In this document: positions 1 to 7,983 of the stretch, one piece after another
How the letters are laid out: each line of letters opens with the position of its first letter
Position numbering within the stretch: the stretch's first letter is position 1
Origin: an uncultured delta proteobacterium
GTDB taxonomy: Bacteria > Desulfobacterota > Desulfobulbia > Desulfobulbales > Desulfocapsaceae
DNA length: 43,222 nucleotides
Direction: 5' to 3'
Assembly: GCA_903875445.1 (NCBI GenBank)
Contig: CAIQWD010000027.1
Location: 1 to 43,222 of the forward strand
Program-made: the position numbers and the translations under genes
The notes under the pieces: model-generated
What the model saw: the letters and a program-made list of their open reading frames with translations, nothing else
What the model was told of the DNA's origin: nothing
Database searches by the model: none

Positions 1-1223
1 CCGAATCGGCGAGGAAGTTTCCGAGCAATTGGAGATTATCCCGGCAAAGATTCAGGTGATCCGCAATATCCGACCGAAATATGCCTGCCGGAATTGCGAG
101 GGAGTGGAGGATAACGGTCCCACCGTCAAGATAGCCCCGGTCCCCGCGCAGATTATCCCGAAATCCATTGCTACTCCCGGCCTGTTGGCGCATATCTTGA
201 CCGGCAAGTTTATTGATCACACACCATTTTATCGCCAGGAGAAGCAGTTTCTCCGCCTTGGCGTCGAATTATCACGGACAACCATGTGCAAATGGGCGAT
301 GCAGGCAGCGGTTGTCTGTCAACCCTTACTGAATTTGCTTACCGACGAGATTTTGGCCGGTTTCTATATGAATATAGACGAGACCACCTTGCAGGTTCTC
401 CAGGAACCCGGTCGAGATCCGACGAGCAAATCGTCGGTGGGTCTTTCGGCGGGGGTATCCCGAAAGACCGGTTCTCATCTATCAATACCATCCAATTCGA
501 AGCGGCGACGTTGTCCGTGAATTCCTGCGTGATTTCGAGGGCTATGTGCAAACCGACGGCTATGCTGGTTATGATTTTCTTGTCCATCAGAAAAAGATCC
601 GTCATATCGGCTGTTTTGCACATGTTTGCCGCAAGTTTACCGATGTGGTCAAGGCTCGGGGTGCAAACGGCAAAACCGGCAGTGCCGATGTGGCATTGAA
701 TTACATCAAAAGGCTGTATGCCTTGGAAAAGGAGGCCCGGGAGAAATTGTTTACTTTTGACGAGATCCGCCTGATGCGCGGGGAACGGGCAAAACCGATT
801 CTTGAGGAGTTTCGCGCATGGCTGAGCAAGAAATCTCTCCAGACCCCACCGAAAGGGTTGCTCGGCAAGGCCGTATCCTATGCTTTGAACCAGTGGGAGA
901 AACTCGTCGGCTATCTTGAGGATGGTCGCCTTGCTCCGGACAATAATATGGCCGAAAACAGCATTCGCCCGTTCGTTATAGGTCGGAAAAACTGGCTGTT
1001 CAGCGGCACACCAGCAGGAGCCGAGGCCAGTGCTCTGCTCTACAGCCTGATTGAGACTGCCAAGGCCAACAACCTGGAACCGTACGCCTATTTGCGATAT
1101 ATTTTCGACAGATTACCCCTGGCATCAATGCTGGAGGACTACGAGGCGCTCTTGCCCTGGAATGTTACTCCGGAAAAACTGGGAATTGTCGCGCCGGCAA
1201 GGTGCGGTTGATATGGCGCTTAC
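1..1223 (+). mobile_element. IS66-family insertion sequence, right-hand part
   Basis: The window opens inside an IS66-type element. It holds most of the large transposase reading frame, broken by a frameshift (see the pseudogene). Three bases after the transposase stop comes GGCGCTTAC at 1215-1223, whose reverse complement GTAAGCGCC matches the conserved IS66-family terminal inverted repeat, so I place the right end at 1223. IS66 elements make 8-bp target duplications; the candidate flank is 1224-1231, but the left end lies outside the window, so this cannot be verified. The accessory orfs of the element (tnpA/tnpB type) are not in view. Confidence 0.8.
2..1211 (+). pseudogene. IS66 transposase (TnpC type), 5'-truncated by window edge and frameshifted
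   Basis: The reading frame is already open at base 2. The first part, to about base 432, carries the zinc-binding region (YACRNCEG) and the start of the DDE core with MNIDETTLQVLQEPGRDP. It then continues in another frame with WVFRRGYPERPVLIYQYHP, VQTDGYAGYD and the IS66 C-terminal region LEPYAYLRYIFDRLP...LLPWNVTP, ending at the stop at 1208-1210. The shift lies near 430-436, where a codon or two of the usual SYMWVF stretch is compressed, consistent with a 2-base deletion (or equivalent). Unless it is rescued by recoding, this copy is inactive. The family assignment is firm; the precise lesion is read by eye. Confidence 0.85.
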
Positions 1224-1298
1224 GTCTCTTCGTTGGAAAGGACTTTATTCAGGAAGCCCGAAGAAAGCGATTATTTGTCACCATCACCGGAGGTTCAC

Positions 1299-2468
1299 AT
1301 GCACGTCTCGCATCGTAAGCAGGATCGAAACCTTGGGCTGTGCGGCGCCATCATGGCCGCCCTTTCTTTCGCCGCTCTCACTCTGCCGTTTGCCGCTGTT
1401 GCCCAGACAATCTACAACGACCCGAAGGGCCGGTTCGATCTTCAGATTCCCGCCGGCTGGCAAGTCACCTCTGACCAGCGCGTCGATCAGATCAGTGTGC
1501 GCAAGGGCGCTGTACAGGAAATCATTTTTGTGCTGCAGCAAAACAAGAGCCATGCCATGACGGCAAAGGAGGTCATCGACAGCACGGCAAGCGAATTTCA
1601 GCACCAATGCCCAACCCACCGCGCACTCGGAGGTGGCACGGTCACCCTCGCAGGCACACCTGGCGTCTACTCGCTCTTCACATGCAGTGACCCAAAGTCG
1701 CCGGCTGTCGCTGAGGTGTCCTCGGTACTCACGGAAAACGATGTGCTGATTGGCCTCACGATGATTGCGCCGCTGGCCGAATACTACACAAATCTCCCTA
1801 CCTTGGATGGCATCCGCGACAGCTTGCACCTCATCGGGAGCAAGAGCAAAACCGGAGCACCCACCCCCACCGAATCTCTGGCTATGACGGAGCTCAAGAA
1901 GGCTTGCATTGTTGGTGCGTTTAAGCAAGAGGATTGTGCCAGGCGCATAGGAATTCTTCGTGGCCAGGAAGCAAAGCCCGGCACGGCCGGCTCAGAACCG
2001 GCAACCAGCGGAGTTTATCGAGACCCCAAAAACCGCTTTTCGGTTAAAATCCCCGAGGGTTGGAGTGCCACCTCCAAAGGGGAAGCCGGATCCCTCGGCG
2101 TACAGCTTCGCTCCGGTTCAAACTGGATTAACATCATGCCCGCCGAGTCCGCCACGAGCGCCAGTGAAGTCGTGCTTAACCAGGAGCAGAAGATCGCTGC
2201 GCAATCCAGATCTTCGCGAAAGACTCCTTTCGGTACGATGGGCCTGATCCAGCTCTTTGGCAATGGTCTTGAGGTCACCTACGATCATTTCACCGCATCA
2301 TCGGTGCAAGAGAACGCTATCGAATCCTACATCGGCGGCGTCGGCAAGATCGACGGCACCGATCATACCTTTATGCTCTTGGTAGCCTCCATCGACGAGC
2401 AGCAAAAGAGTCACGCAGGTGCCATCTTCTTGTCCGTGGCGCAGAGCATTCGCCTCGCTGCCCATTGA
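1299..2468 (+). CDS. Exported two-repeat protein, PsbP/DcrB-like (unknown function)
   Basis: A 389-residue protein from the ATG at 1299, chosen because GGAGG lies 5 bases upstream at 1289-1293; the frame is open to a TTG at 1233. Residues 1-36 form a signal peptide ending near FAAVAQ. The mature part has two homologous units, each opening with an aromatic-D-P-K-x-R-F motif and a G-W a few residues on: YNDPKGRFDLQIPAGW and YRDPKNRFSVKIPEGW. This opening resembles the PsbP/DcrB/DUF1795 superfamily, but that is a fold-level guess. A central stretch has cysteine pairs (KKACIVG, KQEDCARR). The gene sits directly beside the IS66 end with no functional partner. It could be cargo or an ordinary envelope protein. 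Confidence 0.6.
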   Translation: MHVSHRKQDRNLGLCGAIMAALSFAALTLPFAAVAQTIYNDPKGRFDLQIPAGWQVTSDQRVDQISVRKGAVQEIIFVLQQNKSHAMTAKEVIDSTASEFQHQCPTHRALGGGTVTLAGTPGVYSLFTCSDPKSPAVAEVSSVLTENDVLIGLTMIAPLAEYYTNLPTLDGIRDSLHLIGSKSKTGAPTPTESLAMTELKKACIVGAFKQEDCARRIGILRGQEAKPGTAGSEPATSGVYRDPKNRFSVKIPEGWSATSKGEAGSLGVQLRSGSNWINIMPAESATSASEVVLNQEQKIAAQSRSSRKTPFGTMGLIQLFGNGLEVTYDHFTASSVQENAIESYIGGVGKIDGTDHTFMLLVASIDEQQKSHAGAIFLSVAQSIRLAAH

Positions 2469-2665
2469 CGAACCTGTTCGACTCTAAGCGTCCGACAAAA
2501 ACGTGGCTCGCCGCGACATAGGAGTGCTCAATGTGGATTGAAGCGGTCATACAGACTTCGGCCGGGGCAAATTCTCCATAAATTGAGGCTTTGGTCGATC
2601 TTCAAATCTCAACAGACCTCTTTTATGGGATATGCATTTAAAATTGAATGATTATTATTCCTTTA

Positions 2666-2753
2666 TAGGTCGTTAGATTATGGATAAATCAAGGCGAAGA
2701 CCACATGCTGGAAACCCAAGCATTTAAAACTCTGTTTTTTTATCCACGACCTA
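2666..2753. repeat. Split inverted repeat
   Basis: TAGGTCGT (2666-2673) and GGATAAA (2682-2688) recur inverted as TTTATCC (2739-2745) directly followed by ACGACCTA (2746-2753). The left arm has eight extra bases between its two blocks. It could be a mobile-element remnant end, or a hairpin that ends transcription from the left. Confidence 0.5.
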
Positions 2754-2792
2754 TTAGCCGGGTTTCGAATCGGACCCTTACATAAAATAGTC

Positions 2793-2806
2793 CCGTATAA
2801 ATACGG
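2793..2806. promoter_or_regulatory. Perfect 14-base palindrome before the small Cys-rich gene
   Basis: CCGTATAAATACGG is a perfect inverted repeat (6-base arms, AA centre). It lies 7 bases before an AAGAGGAG ribosome site (2813-2820) and 23 bases before the ATG at 2829. Placement suggests an operator or an overlapping -10 region; no known regulator is assigned. Confidence 0.4.
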
Positions 2807-2828
2807 TACATTAAGAGGAGCTTCCAAA

Positions 2829-3041
2829 ATGTTTTATACATGTCAGAACTGTGGCTCGACCGCAGATAATTACAGTGACCTCTGCAACCCAACCAGTGAG
2901 AAACTCGACACAAGATTCTGCGGTGTCTCGACGATCCAGATTTGCGAAGGCAAACTCCCAAGCATGCAATATTCCTGCGACGCTTGTGGGAGCGTATCGG
3001 CAGATGCCGAACATCTCTGCAATCCGAGCAGAATCAAATAA
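2829..3041 (+). CDS. Small cysteine-rich protein with duplicated zinc-ribbon-like motif
   Basis: A 70-residue protein with a strong ribosome site (AAGAGGAG, spacing 8). It contains two copies of one motif: YTCQNCGS...LCNP at residues 3-21 and YSCDACGS...LCNP at residues 48-66. Each has a CxxC knuckle and a single distal Cys followed by Asn-Pro. Two further cysteines (CGV, ICEG) lie between the copies. This is probably a metal-binding (zinc or Fe-S) small protein that arose by internal duplication. It ends 11 bases before the next gene and is probably co-transcribed with it. Function unknown; coding status is well supported by the ribosome site and the internal repeat. Confidence 0.7.
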   Translation: MFYTCQNCGSTADNYSDLCNPTSEKLDTRFCGVSTIQICEGKLPSMQYSCDACGSVSADAEHLCNPSRIK

Positions 3042-3052
3042 AGTTCGGAATC

Positions 3053-4267
3053 ATGGATCTGATTAGGTTTCGCATAATCGGCCATCCCGCCATTCCAAAT
3101 ACCCCTTGGCTGAAAGTTGGTAAAGGGCTCAATATAATAAAAGCCGTTGATGCAGAGCGGGCGAAATCCCTGTTAAAAATGTTACAGGCTATTAACCCGC
3201 CTTATGATTTCAGGCAGATAGATCCATTCCAAGATCTTCCTCAGTTTATTTCAGGCAATCCGCATCCAAGAAAGATCATACCGTCTAAAAAAACAGCAGC
3301 CATCGCGATTTTTACTGCTCCAATATCCCTTGTGAAAGAATTGGTTGCCATAGATCCGGCGTTTTTTGAAATCAACCAGATTGAATTTGGAAGACGCCGC
3401 GATCACAGCCGGTGGATCAATTTCATCGAGCTGTCCAACGCAACGCGCTGGAGCGAAATCGAATCAGGTATCAGAGGCATGCTCTCTCGGGTCGGACCGG
3501 ATGCCGTCTCGGCTGTTGAGCGGTTTCAAAATACCGTTGCGCATCTGTGCAGTGCCGATCGAATTAAGGGGAAAACAGCGGTAGATTTGCGAGAGCGATT
3601 GGAAGAGCTACAACCTTTTTTACTGGGGAGTGATCAGGCTCATCTGCAGCAATGCGTCAATGCGGTAGGCCGAGCCGAACATTTTCAGCAGGCCAAGGAA
3701 ATTGTTGAAGATCGCATCCCGTTGTTCTTGTCTGTCACAAGTTCTCTTTCCGGCTGCCCTTTTAATAAAACAGACAACACCTTATCCGATGCAGTTAATT
3801 CGGCGCTTTTTGATCTTCTCATAAAACCTCAGAGGGGAAAAGACCATGCAGATGAAGTGTCGTTGCAACAGCGACTGCAGCAAGTGAACCTGAATTTACG
3901 AACCAAGAATTCCGTGCTGACTCCGCATTTCAGATTGGAAGGATCTTCAATAGTCCTTGAAGGCATGCAGAATTCCGCCGCTATTTCACTCGCAGAATTG
4001 CAACCCATTTACAGGCTTGAGGTCTTGCTGCCAGCCCTTGCGGCACTCCATAGAGAACTCTACGGTAATGATCCGATATTTCTACTTGATATCAGTGAGA
4101 TCCAATTTAAGAGGCAGGAACTGAACGATTTGTCCAGGTTATTGCTGGGCTATTCCGCAAAAGGGCAGATCCTTGTCGTACCCGACAGCTCTTTTCTCGC
4201 ACTCTGTTTAGATACTGCCTCAAACAATGAACGCCATCCAGCTACGATCATTGAATTGTTACAATAA
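3053..4267 (+). CDS. Unknown protein resembling an ABC/SMC-type ATPase without a P-loop
   Basis: A 404-residue protein from the ATG at 3053 (the frame is open further upstream, overlapping the previous gene). The N-terminus has the layout of RecF/SMC-like ATPases: a beta strand, then WLKVGKGLNII, where the P-loop would follow, but here it reads KAVDAERAKSLL with no Gly-rich loop. Near the C-terminus, LEVLLPALAALHRELYG followed by DPIFLLDISE resembles the helix plus Walker B that follows an ABC signature, and QILVVPDSSFLAL resembles the H-loop strand (usually VTHS). The middle is helical (REDUCED similarity to anything I know). If this reading is right, it is a pseudo-ATPase. The 3' end overlaps the convergent molybdoenzyme gene by 20 bases. 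The family assignment is inference only. Confidence 0.55.
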   Translation: MDLIRFRIIGHPAIPNTPWLKVGKGLNIIKAVDAERAKSLLKMLQAINPPYDFRQIDPFQDLPQFISGNPHPRKIIPSKKTAAIAIFTAPISLVKELVAIDPAFFEINQIEFGRRRDHSRWINFIELSNATRWSEIESGIRGMLSRVGPDAVSAVERFQNTVAHLCSADRIKGKTAVDLRERLEELQPFLLGSDQAHLQQCVNAVGRAEHFQQAKEIVEDRIPLFLSVTSSLSGCPFNKTDNTLSDAVNSALFDLLIKPQRGKDHADEVSLQQRLQQVNLNLRTKNSVLTPHFRLEGSSIVLEGMQNSAAISLAELQPIYRLEVLLPALAALHRELYGNDPIFLLDISEIQFKRQELNDLSRLLLGYSAKGQILVVPDSSFLALCLDTASNNERHPATIIELLQ

Positions 4268-5291
4268 CGGCATGTTCGCGGGAGCCGTTGTTGCCATAAC
4301 CAAGGACATTCCAACTGGCTGACATGGGCTGAATCTGCCCGCGATCATCAATGGCGCGGGATAAAAGAGTATGCATTCCAGTTTCTGCAGTTTTCCAGGA
4401 ATATTCCCATCGGCGCCAGGCATAACGTTCGTGTGGACCAATGAATTCGACGGCATGCCAAGTGAGGCCGTCATCGACACTCACTTCAACATTGGTGATA
4501 TCTGCTTCACCGCCGTAAGCAGCACCCCTAATTACCACAAGTCCGCCTGTAAGGATGGCTCCATTTGCCGGTGACGTAATAATCGATTTGAGTGGAATGG
4601 TGGTGACTACCTTACCTGATCCCGGCTCTTCTCCTTTTTGAAATATCCGATATACATTGTCCATGAAATATCCAGAGACTGGGTCTTCCAACAGTGAGAT
4701 TTTACTCAGCCATTTAACGCAATTTGCCCCTGTCCAACCCAAGGCCAGTGCACGCAAGGGAAAGCCATGTTCAAGGGGTAACGGTTCCCCATTCATTTCA
4801 TAGGCGAGAATCGTTGAATCCATCGCTTTTTCTAGCGGAATACTCCGGATAAATTTTACGGTACCTGTTGTAAGTGGATTATCTAATCCTTCAAAGCCAA
4901 CATGCCTGACCTCAGGTGTGATCCCGGCCCTTACCAGCACATCGCTCAATCGAACCCCGCCCCAAATAGCATTTCCAACGCCACCTATGGTCCAAGGATT
5001 TCCGGGGGCTTTATCCCGAAGGAGAGATCGTCCATTCCCGGAACACTCTAGGGTGTTTGCCACCTCGACTTTTGTCATTGAAAGAATATCAGAAAAACTC
5101 AGTTCGATTACCTTCTTCACCCGACCCTGTATCGACAAGGACCAGCTCTCAAAAGCTACGGGTGATGCCATAATCATTTCCTGATTTCTTTTAAAGAATA
5201 CCTCATTGCTGGTAATCCAGGATTGCAAATTGTCCAGCGGCGTCTCTGCATTCAACGGGGCTTCTGACATAATGTGCATGGTCTTTTTCAT
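4248..5291 (-). CDS. Sulfite-oxidase-family molybdopterin oxidoreductase
   Basis: A 347-residue protein. The start at 5291 is chosen over an ATG 30 bases upstream because GGTGGAG lies 8 bases before it. The first about 210 residues are an oxidoreductase molybdopterin-binding domain. The motif TLECSGNGRSLL supplies the Mo-coordinating cysteine (Cys83), and IWGGVRLSDVL and HGFPLRALALGWTGANCVKWL are typical of the fold. Residues about 225-335 form the Mo-co dimerisation domain (PANGAIL, VEVSVDDGLTWH, WEYSWK). No Tat or Sec signal and no heme domain are visible, so it is probably cytoplasmic, or exported only with a partner. Substrate (sulfite, or an S- or N-oxide) is not determined. No electron-transfer partner is adjacent. 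Confidence 0.85.
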   Translation of the reverse strand: MKKTMHIMSEAPLNAETPLDNLQSWITSNEVFFKRNQEMIMASPVAFESWSLSIQGRVKKVIELSFSDILSMTKVEVANTLECSGNGRSLLRDKAPGNPWTIGGVGNAIWGGVRLSDVLVRAGITPEVRHVGFEGLDNPLTTGTVKFIRSIPLEKAMDSTILAYEMNGEPLPLEHGFPLRALALGWTGANCVKWLSKISLLEDPVSGYFMDNVYRIFQKGEEPGSGKVVTTIPLKSIITSPANGAILTGGLVVIRGAAYGGEADITNVEVSVDDGLTWHAVEFIGPHERYAWRRWEYSWKTAETGMHTLLSRAIDDRGQIQPMSASWNVLGYGNNGSREHAVIVTIQ

Positions 5292-5350
5292 CGTGCAATC
5301 TCCACCTGGGTCAAGTATCAAGCCATTTTACCTTTGTTGATCAGTCCAGT

Positions 5351-5602
5351 TCAAGTGGGGTGATCAAAATTGTGTTTGAGTTGTCCAATTTGCATCCCCA
5401 GCGGAAAGCATGTCTTTCCATCTAAACAATTGTCAGCTTCATCCACTTCAATGAATGTTCGGAGATGATGCTGTCCATGGTGTAGGTCCACAGCCCAGGC
5501 TTTGACGGTCTCGTCATATTCGACATCAAAATCTATCCCGCAAACACCGGCCTTTGGAAAAACATTTTGAATCTTTTTGCAGAGTTCATCTTTAGTTACC
5601 AT
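5351..5602 (-). CDS. Conserved small protein, unknown function
   Basis: An 83-residue protein from the ATG at 5602, which has an AAGGAGG site 8 bases upstream. It starts MVTKDELCKKIQ and has an acidic mid-section with WAVDLHHGQHHLRTF, then CLDGKTCFPLGMQIGQL. The two C-terminal cysteines (spacing CLDGKTC) and the HHGQHH cluster could bind a metal. It resembles short uncharacterised proteins seen in Geobacter-like bacteria, a recollection of family style and not a search. It lies about 60 bases upstream of the molybdoenzyme on the same strand, so the two may be co-transcribed. Confidence 0.65.
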   Translation of the reverse strand: MVTKDELCKKIQNVFPKAGVCGIDFDVEYDETVKAWAVDLHHGQHHLRTFIEVDEADNCLDGKTCFPLGMQIGQLKHNFDHPT

Positions 5603-6558
5603 AATTGTTACCTCCTTATGCACAGGGCACAGACAGCACAGAAAATCTGCCCGTACCAGCACTATAAGAAGTAACAGCTTAATAACAAGAATATGAACCT
5701 ATGTCGTTTCTTCTCAGCGGGGTTAAATTGAATTTCCTCATACCTTCTGCAATATGCCACCGGTATCATGGCGACACTAAAGATCTGCGGTGTTCCAGCT
5801 CTAACCCGTTAACATTAAAATTTGCAAAGGCCTCAATGATCGTAATCGATCACAGGGCATGATTCCTTTCATAAGTGTCAAGTTGCTAAATTTATGAACT
5901 AATATCAGGGTATTATTAAAGTCAAAGTGGTCAGGTAGTCATAACCTATAGAGTGTGCTTTCCATCCGAAGCTTACCAAGGGGCACCTTTCCTCACAGTA
6001 ATGCTGATTAACTCATTCTGAAAGAGACTCCATTGGAACGGGCTCTTTAATAAAAGTCGAAAGAGCTGCGATTTATCACAAATATGCAGTCGAGTCAGCC
6101 GATATCGTGCTGATCTGGTCACCTTTCCGGTATTTATAGGGTTATCGGGATCTGCCACACAAATTTTTGTAATTTTCACTACGACTTCTTTTGATGATTT
6201 AGCTCCATTGTTATAGGTAGTTCTTTCACCGCCAGAATTTTTAATCGATTTGGCCTTTTTTGCACTTGATCGGATGATAAGCAAGCGACCATTACCCTCA
6301 GCTCAGTCTCGGTTGTCAGCAATAGGTCGCGACTTTGAAGGTTTGGGTCAGAGGCGGAGTCGAACAAATTCAGCTTGCCAAGTCGTCCTCTGAACCCATC
6401 TGCCGCAATAAAAATTACAAAAACGGAAATTTTATTGTAGTGAGATCACATAAAAGAAGCGAAAATTCATTTTGATAATCCCGAATATCCATCAATGCAA
6501 ATGGTCTATTAAATCCTATATCTTGTTAAAACAGTATATTATCAATTCCCTCCGACAA
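5603..6558. other. Long AT-rich intergenic stretch, no supported gene
   Basis: About 950 bases between the divergent small gene and the urt promoter. Two overlapping minus-strand frames (5973-6284 and 6179-6367) lack a recognisable domain and a good ribosome site, and could be eroded coding DNA. GTGAGATCAC at 6452-6461 is a short palindrome within TGTAGTGAGATCACA, about 100 bases upstream of the sigma54 promoter; it could be an activator site but fits neither the NtrC nor the NifA consensus well. Confidence 0.4.
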
Positions 6559-6574
6559 TGGCATATCCTTTGCT
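6559..6574 (+). promoter_or_regulatory. Sigma54 (-24/-12) promoter of the urea operon
   Basis: TGGCATATCCTTTGCT matches the RpoN consensus TGGCAYRN4TTGCW with correct spacing between GG and GC. Transcription should begin near 6585. This excludes the upstream in-frame ATG at 6587 as a usable start and supports urtA starting at 6644. It implies activation by an enhancer-binding protein (NtrC or NifA type) under nitrogen limitation. Confidence 0.85.
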
Positions 6575-6643
6575 TCTTCCCTAGCCATGAACGTCACAAT
6601 GGGTGACATGCTTTCAACCAAGGAAAAGAAAGGAGAAAACCTC

Positions 6644-7930
6644 ATGAAGATGAAGTTGTTAAAGATGACTCTGGCTCTTGCATTGCTGGTCGGCACCTTC
6701 AATACTCAGGCTGCTCTAGCGGAGGAGACCATCAAGGTCGGAATTCTGCATTCCCTGTCCGGGACCATGGCGATCAGCGAGACGACGTTGAAAGACACCA
6801 TGCTTATGCTCATCGAAGAGCAGAACAAAAAGGGTGGATTACTCGGCAAAAAGTTGGTCCCTGTGGTAGTCGACCCAGCCTCCAACTGGCCACTCTTTGC
6901 CGAAAAGGCCCGAGAACTGATCCAGAAAGAAAAGGTTGCAGCGACCTTCGGATGCTGGACCTCGGTATCACGTAAGTCGGTGCTGCCGGTATTTGAAGAA
7001 CTGAACAGCCTGCTTTTTTACCCGGTGCAGTATGAAGGCGAAGAATCATCTCTCAATGTCTTTTACACCGGCGCCGCGCCAAACCAGCAGGCCATTCCGG
7101 CTGTCGATTACCTGATGAATGAAATCGGTGCCAAACGTTGGGTTTTGGCCGGCACCGACTACGTCTATCCCCGCACCACCAACAAGATCCTTGAGGCCTA
7201 CCTGAAGTCAAAAGGCGTTGCCGCTGAGGATATCATGATCAACTATACCCCTTTTGGTCATAGCGATTGGCAGTCAATCGTCGCCGATATCAAGAAATTC
7301 GGTTCGGCTGGTAAGAAAACTGCAGTGGTCTCGACCATCAACGGAGATGCCAACGTCCCCTTCTATAAGGAACTGGGTAACCAGGGAATTAAGGCCGACG
7401 CCATTCCGGTTGTCGCCTTTTCTGTTGGCGAAGAGGAATTGTCCGGTATCGATACAAAACCGCTGGTCGGACATTTAGCGGCCTGGAACTATTTCATGAG
7501 TGTTAATAACCCGGCGAACGCCGCATTTATCAAGACTTGGAAGGCCTTTATCAAAAACGACAAACGTGTAACCAACGACCCGATGGAAGCCCATTATATC
7601 GGCTTCAACATGTGGGTGAAGGCGGTGGAAAAGGCCGGTACCACTGATCCGAAGGCGGTACAGGATGCAATCATCGGGGTTGCCGTGCCCAATCTTTCCG
7701 GCGGATATTCGGCAATGATGCCCAATCATCATATCACCAAGCCGGTCCTGATCGGTGAGATCCAGGCCAACGGCCAATTTGAGACGGTCTGGCAGACCTC
7801 GGGCCTGGTGGCCGGCGACGCGTGGTCGGACTATCTGGAGGGCTCCAAGGATCTTATCTCCGATTGGCGTAAACCGCTCTCCTGTGGTGCATATAATGTT
7901 GTGACTCATAAGTGTTCAGGTACTAAATAA
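6644..7930 (+). CDS. urtA: Urea ABC transporter, periplasmic substrate-binding protein
   Basis: A 428-residue protein; the start at 6644 has an AAAGGAG site 8 bases before it and fits the mapped sigma54 promoter. A signal peptide (MKMKLLKMTLALALLVGTF...AALA) leads to mature EETIKVGILHSLSGTMAISE, the typical opening of type I branched-chain/amide-binding proteins. FGCWTSVSRKSVLPVFEE and LLFYPVQYEGEESS are characteristic of the UrtA/AmiC/FmdD subgroup. It delivers urea to UrtBC in the inner membrane. First gene of a urt-ure run of twelve; followed by an intercistronic hairpin that may raise its expression relative to the permeases. Confidence 0.95.
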   Translation: MKMKLLKMTLALALLVGTFNTQAALAEETIKVGILHSLSGTMAISETTLKDTMLMLIEEQNKKGGLLGKKLVPVVVDPASNWPLFAEKARELIQKEKVAATFGCWTSVSRKSVLPVFEELNSLLFYPVQYEGEESSLNVFYTGAAPNQQAIPAVDYLMNEIGAKRWVLAGTDYVYPRTTNKILEAYLKSKGVAAEDIMINYTPFGHSDWQSIVADIKKFGSAGKKTAVVSTINGDANVPFYKELGNQGIKADAIPVVAFSVGEEELSGIDTKPLVGHLAAWNYFMSVNNPANAAFIKTWKAFIKNDKRVTNDPMEAHYIGFNMWVKAVEKAGTTDPKAVQDAIIGVAVPNLSGGYSAMMPNHHITKPVLIGEIQANGQFETVWQTSGLVAGDAWSDYLEGSKDLISDWRKPLSCGAYNVVTHKCSGTK

Positions 7931-7946
7931 GCCGTGTTTACAGTAA

Positions 7947-7973
7947 CTCCCGGGGCTCGTACAAGCCCGGGAG
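7947..7973 (+). other. Intercistronic hairpin between urtA and urtB
   Basis: CTCCCGGGGCT / AGCCCGGGAG pairs over about 10 bp with one bulged G and a short loop. There is no T-run after it, so it is more likely an mRNA-stabilising or attenuating structure than a full terminator. That would suit the usual excess of binding protein over permease. Confidence 0.65.
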
Positions 7974-7983
7974 AGAAGATCTC

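Larger units (their letters stand above)
2469..2828. other. Intergenic region with a split inverted repeat
   Basis: No convincing gene in 360 AT-rich bases. It contains a long split inverted repeat (2666-2753), the 10-base direct repeat GCATTTAAAA at 2634-2643 and 2720-2729, and the promoter-proximal palindrome listed separately. No rRNA or tRNA-like structure was seen. Confidence 0.5.

Noticed and set aside
1284-1928. Minus-strand frame opposite the two-repeat exported protein
   Set aside because: The plus-strand frame has a signal peptide, ribosome site and internal repeat; the minus frame has none.
5973-6367. Two overlapping minus-strand frames upstream of the urea promoter
   Set aside because: No recognisable protein family, no ribosome site, biased low-complexity composition. 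They may be remnants, but I cannot support a gene.
6452-6461. GTGAGATCAC as a CRP/FNR-type or NifA-type site
   Set aside because: The TGT and ACA halves are separated by 9 and not 10 bases, and the outer bases do not fit a CRP consensus; recorded as a palindrome only.
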